From the NCBI RefSeq assembly GCF_001424045.1, contig NZ_LMQB01000029.1, positions 62,995-126,994 of the forward strand: a stretch of 64,000 nt of DNA, in the 5' to 3' direction. Position 1 is the stretch's first letter, and each line of letters opens with the position of its first letter. This DNA is from Rhizobium sp. Leaf371 (lineage in GTDB: Bacteria > Pseudomonadota > Alphaproteobacteria > Rhizobiales > Rhizobiaceae). Positions 26,318-34,935 of this stretch are shown here, in pieces. Made by a program: the position numbers and the translations under genes. The notes below the pieces were generated by a model. It ran no database searches. It saw only the letters and a list, made by a program, of their open reading frames with translations, and was not told the DNA's origin.

Positions 26318-27247
26318 TCAGGGATGGTTGGCGATAAACTCGGCAACATTGTCCTTGGTGGTCAGCGTCGCGTCGAGCAGCTGCACCGGCGGCACCTTTT
26401 CGCCGGCAACGATCTTCACCGCGTTCTCGACGGCTTCGCGGCCCATCTTCTGGGTCTGCTGCGTCGCCGTCACGTTGAAGACGCCCTTGCCGAGCGCTTC
26501 GAGAGCCGCCGTGTCACCGTCGAAGCCGCCGACCACGACCTTCTGCGACGGGTTGGCGACCTTGATCGCCTGGGCCGCGCCGAGCGCAAGGCCATCGGCC
26601 TGGGCAAAGACGATCGAGACGTTCGGGTTGGCCTGCAGCATGTTCTGCATGATCTGGAAGCCCTCGTCCTGGGCCCACATGTTGGAAAACTGCTCGGCGA
26701 CGATCTTGACGTCCGGATAGGCCTTCAGCGCTTCGGCGCAGCCCTTGGAGCGGTCGACTTCCGGCGTCGTGCCCTTCTGGCCGTGGATGATGACCATGTC
26801 GCCCTTGCCGCCGGCTTCCTTCAGGATGTGGTCGCAGACGGCCTTGGCCGAGGAGACGGAGTCGGTGGCAAGGAACGTGTCGCCCGGTGCGCCGTCGGCA
26901 TTGCGGTCGACGTTGATGACCGGCACGCCGGCCGCCTTGGCAAGCTTCACCGGAACGGTGGCCGCGGCCGCGCCTGCGGGAATGTAGATGAGCGCGTCGA
27001 TGTTCTGCGTCAGCAGGTCCTGGATCTGGTTGATCTGGGTCGGGCCGTCGCCCTTGGCGTCGACGGTGACGACCTCGATGCCGCGCTTCTTGGCTTCGGC
27101 TTCGACGGACTGCTTGATCTGGTTGAAGAAGTTCGCCTGCAGGTTGGCGACGGCAAGGCCGATCTTCTTGACTTCGGCCGCATGGGCGGAGCCGAGCGTG
27201 AGGCCGAGAATGGCCGCCGATGTCAGAAGGGTGCGTGCAAAAGTCAT
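26318..27247 (-). CDS. Sugar-binding periplasmic protein (RbsB-like)
   Basis: A 309-residue type I periplasmic binding protein (Peripla_BP_4). The signal peptide covers residues 1-23 (ending GSAHA), then EVKKIGLAVANLQANFFNQI. Ribose-type contact blocks include INVDRNADGAPGDTFLATDS and VVIHGQKGTTPEVDRSKGC. The start at 27247 is after GGAACGAC; an upstream frame to 27343 lacks a signal-peptide start. It delivers the sugar or polyol to the CUT2 transporter encoded around it. Confidence 0.95.
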   Translation of the reverse strand: MTFARTLLTSAAILGLTLGSAHAAEVKKIGLAVANLQANFFNQIKQSVEAEAKKRGIEVVTVDAKGDGPTQINQIQDLLTQNIDALIYIPAGAAAATVPVKLAKAAGVPVINVDRNADGAPGDTFLATDSVSSAKAVCDHILKEAGGKGDMVIIHGQKGTTPEVDRSKGCAEALKAYPDVKIVAEQFSNMWAQDEGFQIMQNMLQANPNVSIVFAQADGLALGAAQAIKVANPSQKVVVGGFDGDTAALEALGKGVFNVTATQQTQKMGREAVENAVKIVAGEKVPPVQLLDATLTTKDNVAEFIANHP

Positions 27248-27406
27248 GGTCGTTCCTCCGTTGTGATTGAACCCGGGGATATCCTCCACCCCCTGGGGCA
27301 TATGCTCCGCTCCAAACCTCTCGGAGGGGAATTCTGTGGGCATCCAGAGCCCCGTGGGCCAAGCCCCATGGGCCGGTCTGGATCCGTGTCGTGCCGCGCG
27401 GCGCCT

Positions 27407-28387
27407 CTAGGCGCGACGTCGGCGCATGGTCTCGGCACCCACCGCCAGCACGATGACGACGCCGATGATGACCTGCTGCAGGAAGGGCGAGACGTTGAGC
27501 AGGTTGAGACCGTTGCGCAGCACGCCGATGATGAGAACGCCGATCAGCGTGCCGCCGATGCCCCCTGCCCCGCCCGAAAGGGAGGTGCCGCCGATGACGA
27601 CCGCGGCGATCGTGTCGAGCTCGTAGCCGAAGCCGCTCGACGGCTGCACCGAGTCGAGGCGCGCGGCGAGCACGATGCCGGCCAGGCCGGCCAGCACGGC
27701 GCTGACGACATAGACCGCGATGGTGACGAACTGGACGTTAATGCCGGCGAGACGCGCGACCTCCGGATTGCCGCCGACGGCGTAGAGCATGCGGCCTTCG
27801 GCGCGGTAATGCAGGAACAGCCAGGCGATCAGCACCACGAAGAGCATCAGGAACACGGTGGCCGTGAGAACGCCGAAATGGCGGTCGATCGCGAGCATCA
27901 TGAACCAGTCGGGAAAGCCGACGATCTGCTGGCCGTCGGTGATCATGTTGGCGACGCCGCGGGCGGCCGACATCATCGCCAGCGTGGCGATGAAGGCGGG
28001 AACCCGGAAGACGGTCACCAGAAGCCCTACGATGAGGCCGCTGACGGCGGAGGCGAGAAGCGCGACCGCGATGGCAAGGCCCAAAGGCAGGCCGGCGATG
28101 TTGGCGGTCCAGCCCATGACCATCATGGAGAGGGCCAGAACCGAGCCGACCGAGAGATCGATGCCGCCGATCAGAATGACGAAGGTCATGCCGACGGCCA
28201 TGATGCCGATGACGGTGATCTGGTCGAGAATGTTGAGGCCGTTGCGCAGCGAGAAGAAGGCATCGGTGCTGAAGCCGAGGAAGATGCAGAGCGCGAGCAG
28301 TCCGACGAGAGGTCCCGTCGCGCCACTGAGTTTCTTCCGCCACGTGCCGGACGGCTTGGCCTGTCCGTTGATGTCGAGCGCCACCAT
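27407..28387 (-). CDS. Sugar ABC transporter permease (CUT2, RbsC-like)
   Basis: A 326-residue membrane subunit with 8-10 helices and the RbsC blocks TFVILIGGIDLSVGSVLALS, VGGNPEVARLAGINV and AAVVIGGTSLSGGAGGIGG. First gene of the minus-strand operon (permease, binding protein, ATPase, two SDRs). ATG 28387 has GGAGGATTA before it. The upstream divergent region carries repeated ATTCAC operator-like sites. Confidence 0.95.
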   Translation of the reverse strand: MVALDINGQAKPSGTWRKKLSGATGPLVGLLALCIFLGFSTDAFFSLRNGLNILDQITVIGIMAVGMTFVILIGGIDLSVGSVLALSMMVMGWTANIAGLPLGLAIAVALLASAVSGLIVGLLVTVFRVPAFIATLAMMSAARGVANMITDGQQIVGFPDWFMMLAIDRHFGVLTATVFLMLFVVLIAWLFLHYRAEGRMLYAVGGNPEVARLAGINVQFVTIAVYVVSAVLAGLAGIVLAARLDSVQPSSGFGYELDTIAAVVIGGTSLSGGAGGIGGTLIGVLIIGVLRNGLNLLNVSPFLQQVIIGVVIVLAVGAETMRRRRA

Positions 28388-28430
28388 TAATCCTCCTCGC
28401 AAGCGGCGCGGACCGAGGTCCGCAGCCAGC

Positions 28431-28447
28431 TAGAATAAATATTCACT
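28431..28447. promoter_or_regulatory. SorC-type operator candidate, transporter side
   Basis: TAGAATAAATATTCACT at 28431-28447 contains GAAT-AAAT-ATTC and resembles the perfect site at 31930-31945 (GTGAAT-N4-ATTCAC). A further half-site ATTCAC is at 28459-28464. It lies 44 bases before the permease start codon. Confidence 0.6.
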
Positions 28448-28582
28448 CCTGCTGGAAAATTCACTAGCAAGGGAGAGGAAAGGTGTCAACCGGATTTGTC
28501 ATTGCGCTGCAACATAGGAGGCACGCCGGCAGAGTGCCAACAGGGGTTGACTATTCGGGCAACTATGCAAGAATATCACCAC

Positions 28583-28598
28583 ATGCATATTTATTCAC
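28583..28598. promoter_or_regulatory. SorC-type operator candidate, transketolase side
   Basis: ATGCAT-ATTT-ATTCAC (28583-28598) keeps the right half-site ATTCAC exactly and 4 of 6 bases of the left half. It is directly before the transketolase ribosome site, where bound repressor would block expression. Confidence 0.5.
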
Positions 28599-28609
28599 GC
28601 GAGGGAATG

Positions 28610-29419
28610 ATGGAGATTGAAGAGCTAGAGCGCGTCGCGCGCCAAATCCGGCTGCGGGACCTGCAGGCCGTGTTCGAAGCCGGTGCCGGCCATATCGGCG
28701 GCGAAATGTCGGTGATCGACACGCTGACCGCGCTGTATTTCCGTGTCCTGAAGATCTGGCCGGACCAGCCGAAGCATCCGGATCGCGACCGGTTCGTCCT
28801 GTCCAAGGGGCATACGGCCTGCGCGCTTTATGTGACGCTCGCCAAGCGCGGCTTCATCCCCGAGGAGGAGGTTTCGACCTTCCTCAAGCCCTATTCGCGG
28901 CTGAACGGCCATCCCAACTGCAACAAGGTGCCGGGCGTCGAGACCAATACCGGCCCGCTCGGCCACGGCCTGCCGGTCGCGGTCGGCATGGCGAAGGCCG
29001 CCAAGCTTTCGGGCGCATCCTATCACACCTACGTCGTCACCGGCGATGGCGAGATGCAGGAAGGCTCCAACTGGGAGGCCATCATGGCCGCCGCCCATTT
29101 CGGCCTCGACAATCTGACGCTGCTCATCGACCATAACCGCTTCCAGCAGGGCGCCTCGATCGCCGATACCAACGGCCTTGCGCCGCTGCGCCCGAAGGTG
29201 GAAGCCTTCGGCTGGGAGGTCACCGAGATCAACGGCAATGCGATGGGCGAGGTCGTGGCCGCGCTCGAACATCGCGGCACGCGTCCGCACTGCATCGTCG
29301 CCCACACCAACAAGGGCCACGGCATCTCGTTCATGCAGGATACCGTCGACTGGCACCACAAGGTTCCGAGCAAGGAACAGTACGAGATCGCCGTAAAAGA
29401 ACTGTCGGAGGCCCTCTAA
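28610..29419 (+). CDS. Transketolase, N-terminal subunit (thiamine diphosphate-binding)
   Basis: A 269-residue N-terminal half of a split transketolase. It shows VFEAGAGHIGGEMSVIDTL, DRFVLSKGHTACALY, TGPLGHGLPVAVGMA and the thiamine-diphosphate motif VVTGDGEMQEGSNWEA ending in DHNRFQ. The partner subunit starts in the overlapping TAATG at 29419. Start at ATG 28610, or 28607 in the same frame. The two subunits together transfer two-carbon ketol units between sugar phosphates. In this locus, with a sugar kinase and dehydrogenases, they probably split a phosphorylated ketose from the pathway rather than serve the pentose phosphate cycle. Confidence 0.93.
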   Translation: MEIEELERVARQIRLRDLQAVFEAGAGHIGGEMSVIDTLTALYFRVLKIWPDQPKHPDRDRFVLSKGHTACALYVTLAKRGFIPEEEVSTFLKPYSRLNGHPNCNKVPGVETNTGPLGHGLPVAVGMAKAAKLSGASYHTYVVTGDGEMQEGSNWEAIMAAAHFGLDNLTLLIDHNRFQQGASIADTNGLAPLRPKVEAFGWEVTEINGNAMGEVVAALEHRGTRPHCIVAHTNKGHGISFMQDTVDWHHKVPSKEQYEIAVKELSEAL

Positions 29420-30375
29420 TGAACGCGCACGTCCCATCCCAGAAGCTCCATGACTGCCGCGACGCCTTTGCGGCGACGCTGGAGCGCCTCGCGGCGGAAG
29501 ACGAGACGATCGTGGTCGTCTGCAACGATTCCGTCGGCTCCTCCAAGCTCGGCGGCTTCAAGGCGAAGTTTCCCGAGCGGCTGATCAATGTCGGCATCGC
29601 CGAGCAGAACATGATCGGCGTTGCCGCCGGTCTCGCCAATGGCGGGCGCCTGCCCTATGTCTGCGCCGCCGCCCCCTTCCTCACCGGTCGCGCGCTGGAG
29701 CAGATCAAGGCCGACATCGCCTATTCCAATGCCAATGTGAAGCTCGTCGGCATCTCCTCCGGCATGGCCTATGGCGATCTCGGGCCGACGCATCATTCGA
29801 TCGAGGATTTCGCCTGGACGCGCGTTCTCCCCAATCTGCCCGTCATCGCGCCCTGCGACCATATCGAGACCGCTGCCGCCGTCGAATGGGCCGCGCACTA
29901 TCAGGGGCCCTGCTTCCTGCGCCTGTCGCGCGTCGGCGTTCCCGATCTGCTGCCCGAAGGCCATGTCTTCGAGGTGGGCAAGGCCAATCTGCTGCGCGAC
30001 GGCACCGACGTGACGCTGATCGCCAATGGCACGCTGACGCATCGCATGGTGAAGGCCGCCGAGATCCTCGCCGCGCGCGGCATCAGCGCCCGGGTTCTCA
30101 ACCTTGCGACCGTGCGCCCGATGGACGAGGACGCCATCGTCGCCGCCGCGCGCGAAACCGGCGCGATCGTCACGGCCGAGGAGCATTCCACCTTCGGCGG
30201 CCTCGGTTCGGCCGTGGCCGAAGTGGTCGTCGATCTCGCCCCGGTGCCGATGAAGCGGCTCGGCGTTCCCGGCATCTTCGCGCCCACCGGCTCGGCCGAG
30301 TTCCTGCTGAACGAGTTCGGCATGGCGCCGGAAGCAATTGCCGATGCGGCGGAAGCCGTCATCAAGCGCAAGTAA
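29419..30375 (+). CDS. Transketolase, C-terminal subunit (pyrimidine-binding and C domains)
   Basis: A 318-residue second half of the split transketolase: pyrimidine-binding domain with INVGIAEQNMIGVAAGLANG (catalytic Glu of the AEQ motif) and GDLGPTHHSIEDFAW, and a C-terminal domain with NLATVRPMDEDAI and TAEEHSTFGGLGSAVAEV. Translation is coupled to the N-terminal subunit by a 1-base overlap. A terminator lies directly after it, so the downstream kinase may be partly uncoupled. Confidence 0.94.
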   Translation: MNAHVPSQKLHDCRDAFAATLERLAAEDETIVVVCNDSVGSSKLGGFKAKFPERLINVGIAEQNMIGVAAGLANGGRLPYVCAAAPFLTGRALEQIKADIAYSNANVKLVGISSGMAYGDLGPTHHSIEDFAWTRVLPNLPVIAPCDHIETAAAVEWAAHYQGPCFLRLSRVGVPDLLPEGHVFEVGKANLLRDGTDVTLIANGTLTHRMVKAAEILAARGISARVLNLATVRPMDEDAIVAAARETGAIVTAEEHSTFGGLGSAVAEVVVDLAPVPMKRLGVPGIFAPTGSAEFLLNEFGMAPEAIADAAEAVIKRK

Positions 30376-30392
30376 GATAACGAACCCTTCGG

Positions 30393-30427
30393 GCCGGGCG
30401 CGGTTTCATCGCCGCCCCCGGCTTTTT
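30393..30427 (+). terminator. Intrinsic terminator after split transketolase
   Basis: GCCGGG-C-GCGG and CCGC-C-CCCGGC form a 10-bp stem with one mismatch and a 6-base loop, followed by TTTTT (30423-30427). It lies between the transketolase and kinase genes, so kinase and regulator expression could depend on read-through. Confidence 0.75.
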
Positions 30428-30470
30428 CGTGGAATATCCCCCTGTTCGACAGGGGGCAAGGAGAGACGAC

Positions 30471-31937
30471 ATGCAGGCGATACTGGCGATCGACCAGGGC
30501 ACCACCAATTCCAAGGCCGTGCTCGTGTCGCTGACCGGCGCGGTTCTGGCCCGGGGTTCCGCCCCCGTCGGCATCAGCTACCCCACGCCCGGCTGGGTCG
30601 AGCAGGATCCGGCCCGTCTCTGGGCGTCGGTCTGCGAGGCGATCGCCGCCTGCCTGAAGGCCGCACCCGACACGACGGTCGAGGCCATCGCCATTTCCAA
30701 CCAGCGCGAATCGGTCACCGTCTGGGACGCGGCAACGGGCGAGCCGCTCGGCCCCGTTCTCAGCTGGCAGTGCCGCCGCACCGCGCCCGATTGCGAGAGA
30801 CTGACCCGCGAGGGCCATCTCGACCGCGTTCAGGAGATCACCGGCCTGCCGCTCGACCCGATGTTTCCCGGCGCGAAATTCCGCTGGCTGCTGGACCGCG
30901 TGCCCAAAGGCCGCCGCGTGCGGGCCGGCACCATCGACAGCTGGCTGATCCATTGCCTGACCGGCGGGCGCGAACACGCCTGCGATGCGTCGAACGCGGC
31001 CCGCAGCCAGCTGTTCGATCTGAAGGCGCAGGTCTGGAGCACCGAACTCTGCGGCATTTTCGGCGTCGATCCCGCCGTCCTGCCGGAGGTGCGCGACAGT
31101 GCCGCCGATTTCGGCATCACCTCCGGCGTCCCCGGCATTGCCGACGGCACGCCGATCCGCGCGGCCATCGGCGACAGCCACGCCGCTCTCTTCAGCCATC
31201 GCGCCTTCCGGCCGGGCGACGGAAAGGTCACCTTCGGCACGGGTTCGTCCATCATGACGACGCTCGCCCATTACATCGCGCCGCGCAACGGCATCACCAC
31301 CACGGTCGCCTGGCGGATCGCGGGCCGGCCGACCTTCGCCTTCGAGGGCAATATCCTCGTCTCCGCCGCCAGCCTGCCCTGGATGACCGAGATTCTCGGC
31401 CTGCCCGACGTCGCGGCCCTGGTCGATCTCGCGGCCACCGCAGCACCCGGCGGTCCCGGCTTCGTGCCGGCTTTTGTCGGATTGGGCGCGCCCTATTGGG
31501 ATTCCACGGCGCGGGCCCTGTTTTCGCAGATCAACTTCAACACCAGCCGGGCGCAGATGGCCCGCGCGGTCACCGATTCCATCGCCTTTCAGGTGCATGA
31601 CGTCGTCTCCGCCATGAAGGCGCAGAGCGGCGGCGAGATCGGCGCGCTCTCGGTCGATGGCGGCCCGAGCCAGAACCGGTTTCTCATGCAATGCGTCGCC
31701 GATACGCTGCGCCATACGGTCATCCAGTGCGAAGCGCCGGAGGCCTCGGCACTGGGTGCGGCCTATCTCGCCGGGCTTTCGCTCGGCATCTTCGCCGATC
31801 TCGACGCCATTTCCGCCCTCCCCCGGCAGACCACGACGATCGCGCCGGGTGCCGATGAGACAGCCGAGCGGCTGAAAACATGGAATGACGCACTCGCCCG
31901 CTCGACGCTTGACCCGGCAGCCGCTAAGAGTGAATAA
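30471..31937 (+). CDS. FGGY-family carbohydrate kinase
   Basis: A 488-residue kinase of the glycerol/xylulose/erythritol kinase superfamily. It has the N-terminal phosphate loop LAIDQGTTNSKAVLVS, YPTPGWVEQDP, AIGDSHAALFSH (candidate catalytic Asp), KVTFGTGSSIMTTL, and the adenosine motif SVDGGPSQNRFLMQ. Start ATG 30471 after AAGGAGAG; a longer frame begins 42 bases earlier. The substrate is probably the ketose or polyol made by the SDRs. The stop codon lies inside a perfect SorC operator palindrome. Confidence 0.93.
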   Translation: MQAILAIDQGTTNSKAVLVSLTGAVLARGSAPVGISYPTPGWVEQDPARLWASVCEAIAACLKAAPDTTVEAIAISNQRESVTVWDAATGEPLGPVLSWQCRRTAPDCERLTREGHLDRVQEITGLPLDPMFPGAKFRWLLDRVPKGRRVRAGTIDSWLIHCLTGGREHACDASNAARSQLFDLKAQVWSTELCGIFGVDPAVLPEVRDSAADFGITSGVPGIADGTPIRAAIGDSHAALFSHRAFRPGDGKVTFGTGSSIMTTLAHYIAPRNGITTTVAWRIAGRPTFAFEGNILVSAASLPWMTEILGLPDVAALVDLAATAAPGGPGFVPAFVGLGAPYWDSTARALFSQINFNTSRAQMARAVTDSIAFQVHDVVSAMKAQSGGEIGALSVDGGPSQNRFLMQCVADTLRHTVIQCEAPEASALGAAYLAGLSLGIFADLDAISALPRQTTTIAPGADETAERLKTWNDALARSTLDPAAAKSE

Positions 31938-31945
31938 AAATTCAC
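31930..31945. promoter_or_regulatory. Perfect SorC-type operator palindrome
   Basis: GTGAATAAAAATTCAC has 6-base inverted arms (GTGAAT and ATTCAC) around AAAA. It overlaps the kinase stop codon (31935-31937) and ends 13 bases before the sorC start codon, fitting self-regulation. Confidence 0.65.
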
Positions 31946-31958
31946 GACGGGAACGCCC

Positions 31959-32912
31959 ATGGGACGCCTCAACGAACTCCGTCTGATCTCTCGGGTCGCC
32001 CAGATGTATCACATCGAGCGGCGCCGGCAGGCGGAGATCGCGGACCATCTGCGGCTGTCGCAGGCGACCGTGTCGCGCATGCTGAAGCGGGCGGAGACCG
32101 AGGGCATCGTGCGCACCAGCGTCATTCCCCCGGTCGGCACCTATGGCGATCTGGAAGCCGCCCTGCGCGAGCGCTACGACCTGCCGGAAGCCGTGGTGGT
32201 CGAATGCACCGAGGATCGCGACGGCGCCATCATGGCCCGGATCGGCGAGGCCGCCGCCCATCTCCTTGAAATCACGCTCGCGCCGGGCGAAACGATCGGC
32301 GTTTCCAGCTGGAGCCAGACCATCTTCCGTATGGTCGAGAACATCCATCCGCTGAAGAGCGCGCGCGCCAAATTCGTCGTGCAGACGCTGGGCGGCATGG
32401 GCGATCCATCGGTGCAGACCCATGCGACGCAGCTGACGACGCGGCTTGCGGGCCTGACCGGCGCCGAACCCAAGCTTCTGCCGGTGCAGGGCGTGACCTC
32501 CTCGCGCGAGGCGAAGCTTCTGATGATGGCGGACCCGTTCGTGCGCGAGACGGTTGATCTGTTCGGCAGCATCACGCTCGCCATCGTCGGCATCGGCGCG
32601 GTCGAACCGTCCGAGCTTCTGGCGCGCTCCGGCAACATCTTTTCGGCGCGCGAACTGGCCGATCTCGCCGAAGCGGGCGCAGTCGGCGATATCTCGCTGC
32701 GGTTTTTCGACATCGACGGCAAGGCGGTCAAGACGCCGCTCGACGATCGGGTCATCGGCCTGCCGCTCGAGGATCTCGCCAAGGTCGACCGGGTGATCGC
32801 GCTGGCCGGCGGCGCCAAGAAAGCGGTGGCAATCGCCGGCGCCCTCAAGGTCGGCATCATCGACATCCTCGTCACCGACAAGTTCACGGCGCAGCGGCTG
32901 CTGGAGCTGTAG
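31959..32912 (+). CDS. SorC/DeoR-type sugar-binding transcriptional regulator
   Basis: A 317-residue SorC-family regulator with an N-terminal HTH (YHIERRRQAEIADHLRLSQA, then TVSRMLKRAE at about residues 16-48) and a sugar-phosphate-binding domain (SVIPPVGTYGDLEAALRERY, IGVSSWSQTIFRMVENI, VVQTLGGMGDPSVQTHA, IIDILVTDKFTAQRLLEL). Effectors in the family are phosphorylated sugars. It is the last gene of the plus-strand half and probably controls both halves through the GTGAAT-N4-ATTCAC sites. Confidence 0.94.
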   Translation: MGRLNELRLISRVAQMYHIERRRQAEIADHLRLSQATVSRMLKRAETEGIVRTSVIPPVGTYGDLEAALRERYDLPEAVVVECTEDRDGAIMARIGEAAAHLLEITLAPGETIGVSSWSQTIFRMVENIHPLKSARAKFVVQTLGGMGDPSVQTHATQLTTRLAGLTGAEPKLLPVQGVTSSREAKLLMMADPFVRETVDLFGSITLAIVGIGAVEPSELLARSGNIFSARELADLAEAGAVGDISLRFFDIDGKAVKTPLDDRVIGLPLEDLAKVDRVIALAGGAKKAVAIAGALKVGIIDILVTDKFTAQRLLEL

Positions 32913-32928
32913 GTCTCCCCTCCCCGTC

Positions 32929-34935
32929 TCAGGAGGCGAGCATCACCTCGGGCGCGGCGGCAAGCGGCGCGTCGGCGGCGGCAAGCGCGAGCGCCTTGTC
33001 GGCGGACAGCGGCCGCGACAGGAAATAGCCCTGCGCCAGGGGGCCGCCCAGCGCCTTGACGGTCTCGTATTCCGCCCGCGTCTCGATGCCTTCGATCACG
33101 CAGCCGATGTCGAGATCCGCGCACATCCGCAGCATCGACTTGACGATCTTCTTGCCGGTCGAATTGCTGTCGATGCCGTTGACGAAGCTGCGGTCGATCT
33201 TCAGCTTGTCGAGCGGCATTTCGTGGAGATGGGTGAGGCTGGAATAGCCGGTGCCGAAATCGTCGAGCGCAATGCCGACGCCGGCCGCCTTGAACATCAG
33301 GGCGACGGTGCGCGCCTGGCCCATATCGGCGAGAATCGCTGTCTCGGTGATCTCGAATTCGACGCGCTGCGGCGCGACGCCGCTGGCCAGCACGATATTG
33401 AGCAGCCTCAGTGCCTGCTCGCCGGAGGAGACGTCCCGAGCCGACAGATTGAAGGACAGGCGGATCCCGGACGGCCAGGTCAGCGCGTCTTCGAGCGCCC
33501 GGCGCAGCAGCAGCCGGGTCAGCGGATTGATGAAGCCGGACCGTTCGGCCGCCGGAATGAACTCGGCGGGCGAGACATGACCGAGCGTCGGGCTGTACCA
33601 GCGGGCCAGGGCCTCGAAGGCGACGAGCCGGCCGGAGGCCATGTCCACGATCGGCTGATAGACGAGCGAGACCTCGTCCTCGTAATTGTGCTTGCCGAAG
33701 GCGCGCTCGATGGTCAGGAGGCGGGCGAAGGCCTCGCCATGTTCTTTCGAGAACACCACGACCTCGCCGCGCCCCTGGCGCTTGCTTTCGTACAGCGCGT
33801 GATCAGCGCGCTCATAGACGCTGGCGACCGTGGCGTCGGTCGGAGACAGCGCGGCAATGCCGATCGAGGCCGAGAGTTCGATGCGCGCGTCGGCGATCAG
33901 AAACGGCTCCGCCAGCGCCGCGCAGACCGCGGCGCCGATATCGACCGCCGCCGCGAGCCCGCCCTGCCGCGTGATATAGCCGAACTCGTCGCCGCCGAGG
34001 CGGGCAAAGAAGGTCTGATGCGCGGGCCGGTCCGCGCCCTGCGGTCCCGAGCCGCCCAGCCGCAGCAGGCGGTCCGCGACCTGGATGAGCAGATCGTCGC
34101 CCGTTCCGTGCCCGAAAATGTCGTTGACCGGCTTGAACCCGTCGAGATCGATCAGGCCGACGCAGATCGCGTGCCGGTCGAGGCTGTTATGGTCGTGCCC
34201 GGCCTGATGATCCGCCTGATGGTCGGATTCCAGCTCGGCAAAGAAACGGCGCCGGTTGGGCATGGATGTCAGGCTGTCCTGGTTCGCCAGCAGCTTGTTT
34301 TCCTCGTTCAGCGCCAGAAGCGTGCGCTTGGAGGAGATCAGCGCCAGAAAATCCCGGTACTGGACCGAGAGAACGGCGATCATCGCGGCGGACACGAGGA
34401 CGAGATCGACCGCCATGGCGATGAACACCAGGTTTCCGGTCATGCCAAAATAGGCGGCGAAAGCGAGGCTGACGATGACCGTGACCGCAAGGGCGGCCGA
34501 CAGAAGATGCGACAGGCAGAAGATGCAGCCGATGACCGTGATGCCCATATAGAAGGCGACATGGCTGCGATGCAACATCTCGCCATAGGGCGCGAGACAG
34601 AGCCCCCAGGCGGCAAAGGCGGCGGCGAGCACCCAGGAGAGCGCATTGGCCTTGCGCAAAGCCCGGAGCGCATCGAGGTTGGCCGTCGGCCGCAGGCCCT
34701 CGATCCACCAGTAGAGGATGCGCACCGCACAGACCAGGGTGAGGAAGGCCGGGATATAGATCGTCAGAAAGGCCGGCGCGATCGCGATATGGGTCGCGGC
34801 GAGGCCCCAGCTGTTGACGAGCAGGATGAAATACATGAGCGGGATCTGCTTGGAGAAGGCCGCATATTGCGCCTTTACCAGGTCCGGATCGTCGCCCTGA
34901 ACCCCGAATATCGAAAAGAGTGCGCGTAACGCCAT
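32929..34935 (-). CDS. Membrane GGDEF-EAL protein (c-di-GMP turnover)
   Basis: A 668-residue protein. The N-terminal about 180 residues hold six to seven membrane helices (MYFILLVNSWGLAATHIAIA and others). The GGDEF domain has ARLGGDEFGYI, so cyclase activity is plausible. The EAL domain has LVAFEALARWYS, the FNLSARDVSSGEQ block, EITETAIL, and IALDDFGTGYSSLTHLHEMP-LDKLKIDRSF, so phosphodiesterase residues look intact. A His/Asp-rich insertion (SDHQADHQAGHDHNSLDRH) sits in the GGDEF domain. The start at 34935 is chosen because the upstream extension is basic, low complexity and lacks a ribosome site. It ends 16 bases from the convergent sorC gene. Confidence 0.93.
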   Translation of the reverse strand: MALRALFSIFGVQGDDPDLVKAQYAAFSKQIPLMYFILLVNSWGLAATHIAIAPAFLTIYIPAFLTLVCAVRILYWWIEGLRPTANLDALRALRKANALSWVLAAAFAAWGLCLAPYGEMLHRSHVAFYMGITVIGCIFCLSHLLSAALAVTVIVSLAFAAYFGMTGNLVFIAMAVDLVLVSAAMIAVLSVQYRDFLALISSKRTLLALNEENKLLANQDSLTSMPNRRRFFAELESDHQADHQAGHDHNSLDRHAICVGLIDLDGFKPVNDIFGHGTGDDLLIQVADRLLRLGGSGPQGADRPAHQTFFARLGGDEFGYITRQGGLAAAVDIGAAVCAALAEPFLIADARIELSASIGIAALSPTDATVASVYERADHALYESKRQGRGEVVVFSKEHGEAFARLLTIERAFGKHNYEDEVSLVYQPIVDMASGRLVAFEALARWYSPTLGHVSPAEFIPAAERSGFINPLTRLLLRRALEDALTWPSGIRLSFNLSARDVSSGEQALRLLNIVLASGVAPQRVEFEITETAILADMGQARTVALMFKAAGVGIALDDFGTGYSSLTHLHEMPLDKLKIDRSFVNGIDSNSTGKKIVKSMLRMCADLDIGCVIEGIETRAEYETVKALGGPLAQGYFLSRPLSADKALALAAADAPLAAAPEVMLAS

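Noticed and set aside
25892-28390. 832-codon open frame opposite the CUT2 transporter genes
   Set aside because: It spans three well-supported minus-strand genes and has no family motif.
28491-28500. Additional parS-like GTCAAC half-site
   Set aside because: Lacks the left half and central GC; GTCAAC half-sites occur at several places by chance.
29901-32423. 840-codon minus-strand frame opposite transketolase and kinase
   Set aside because: Antisense shadow of genes with unmistakable catalytic motifs.
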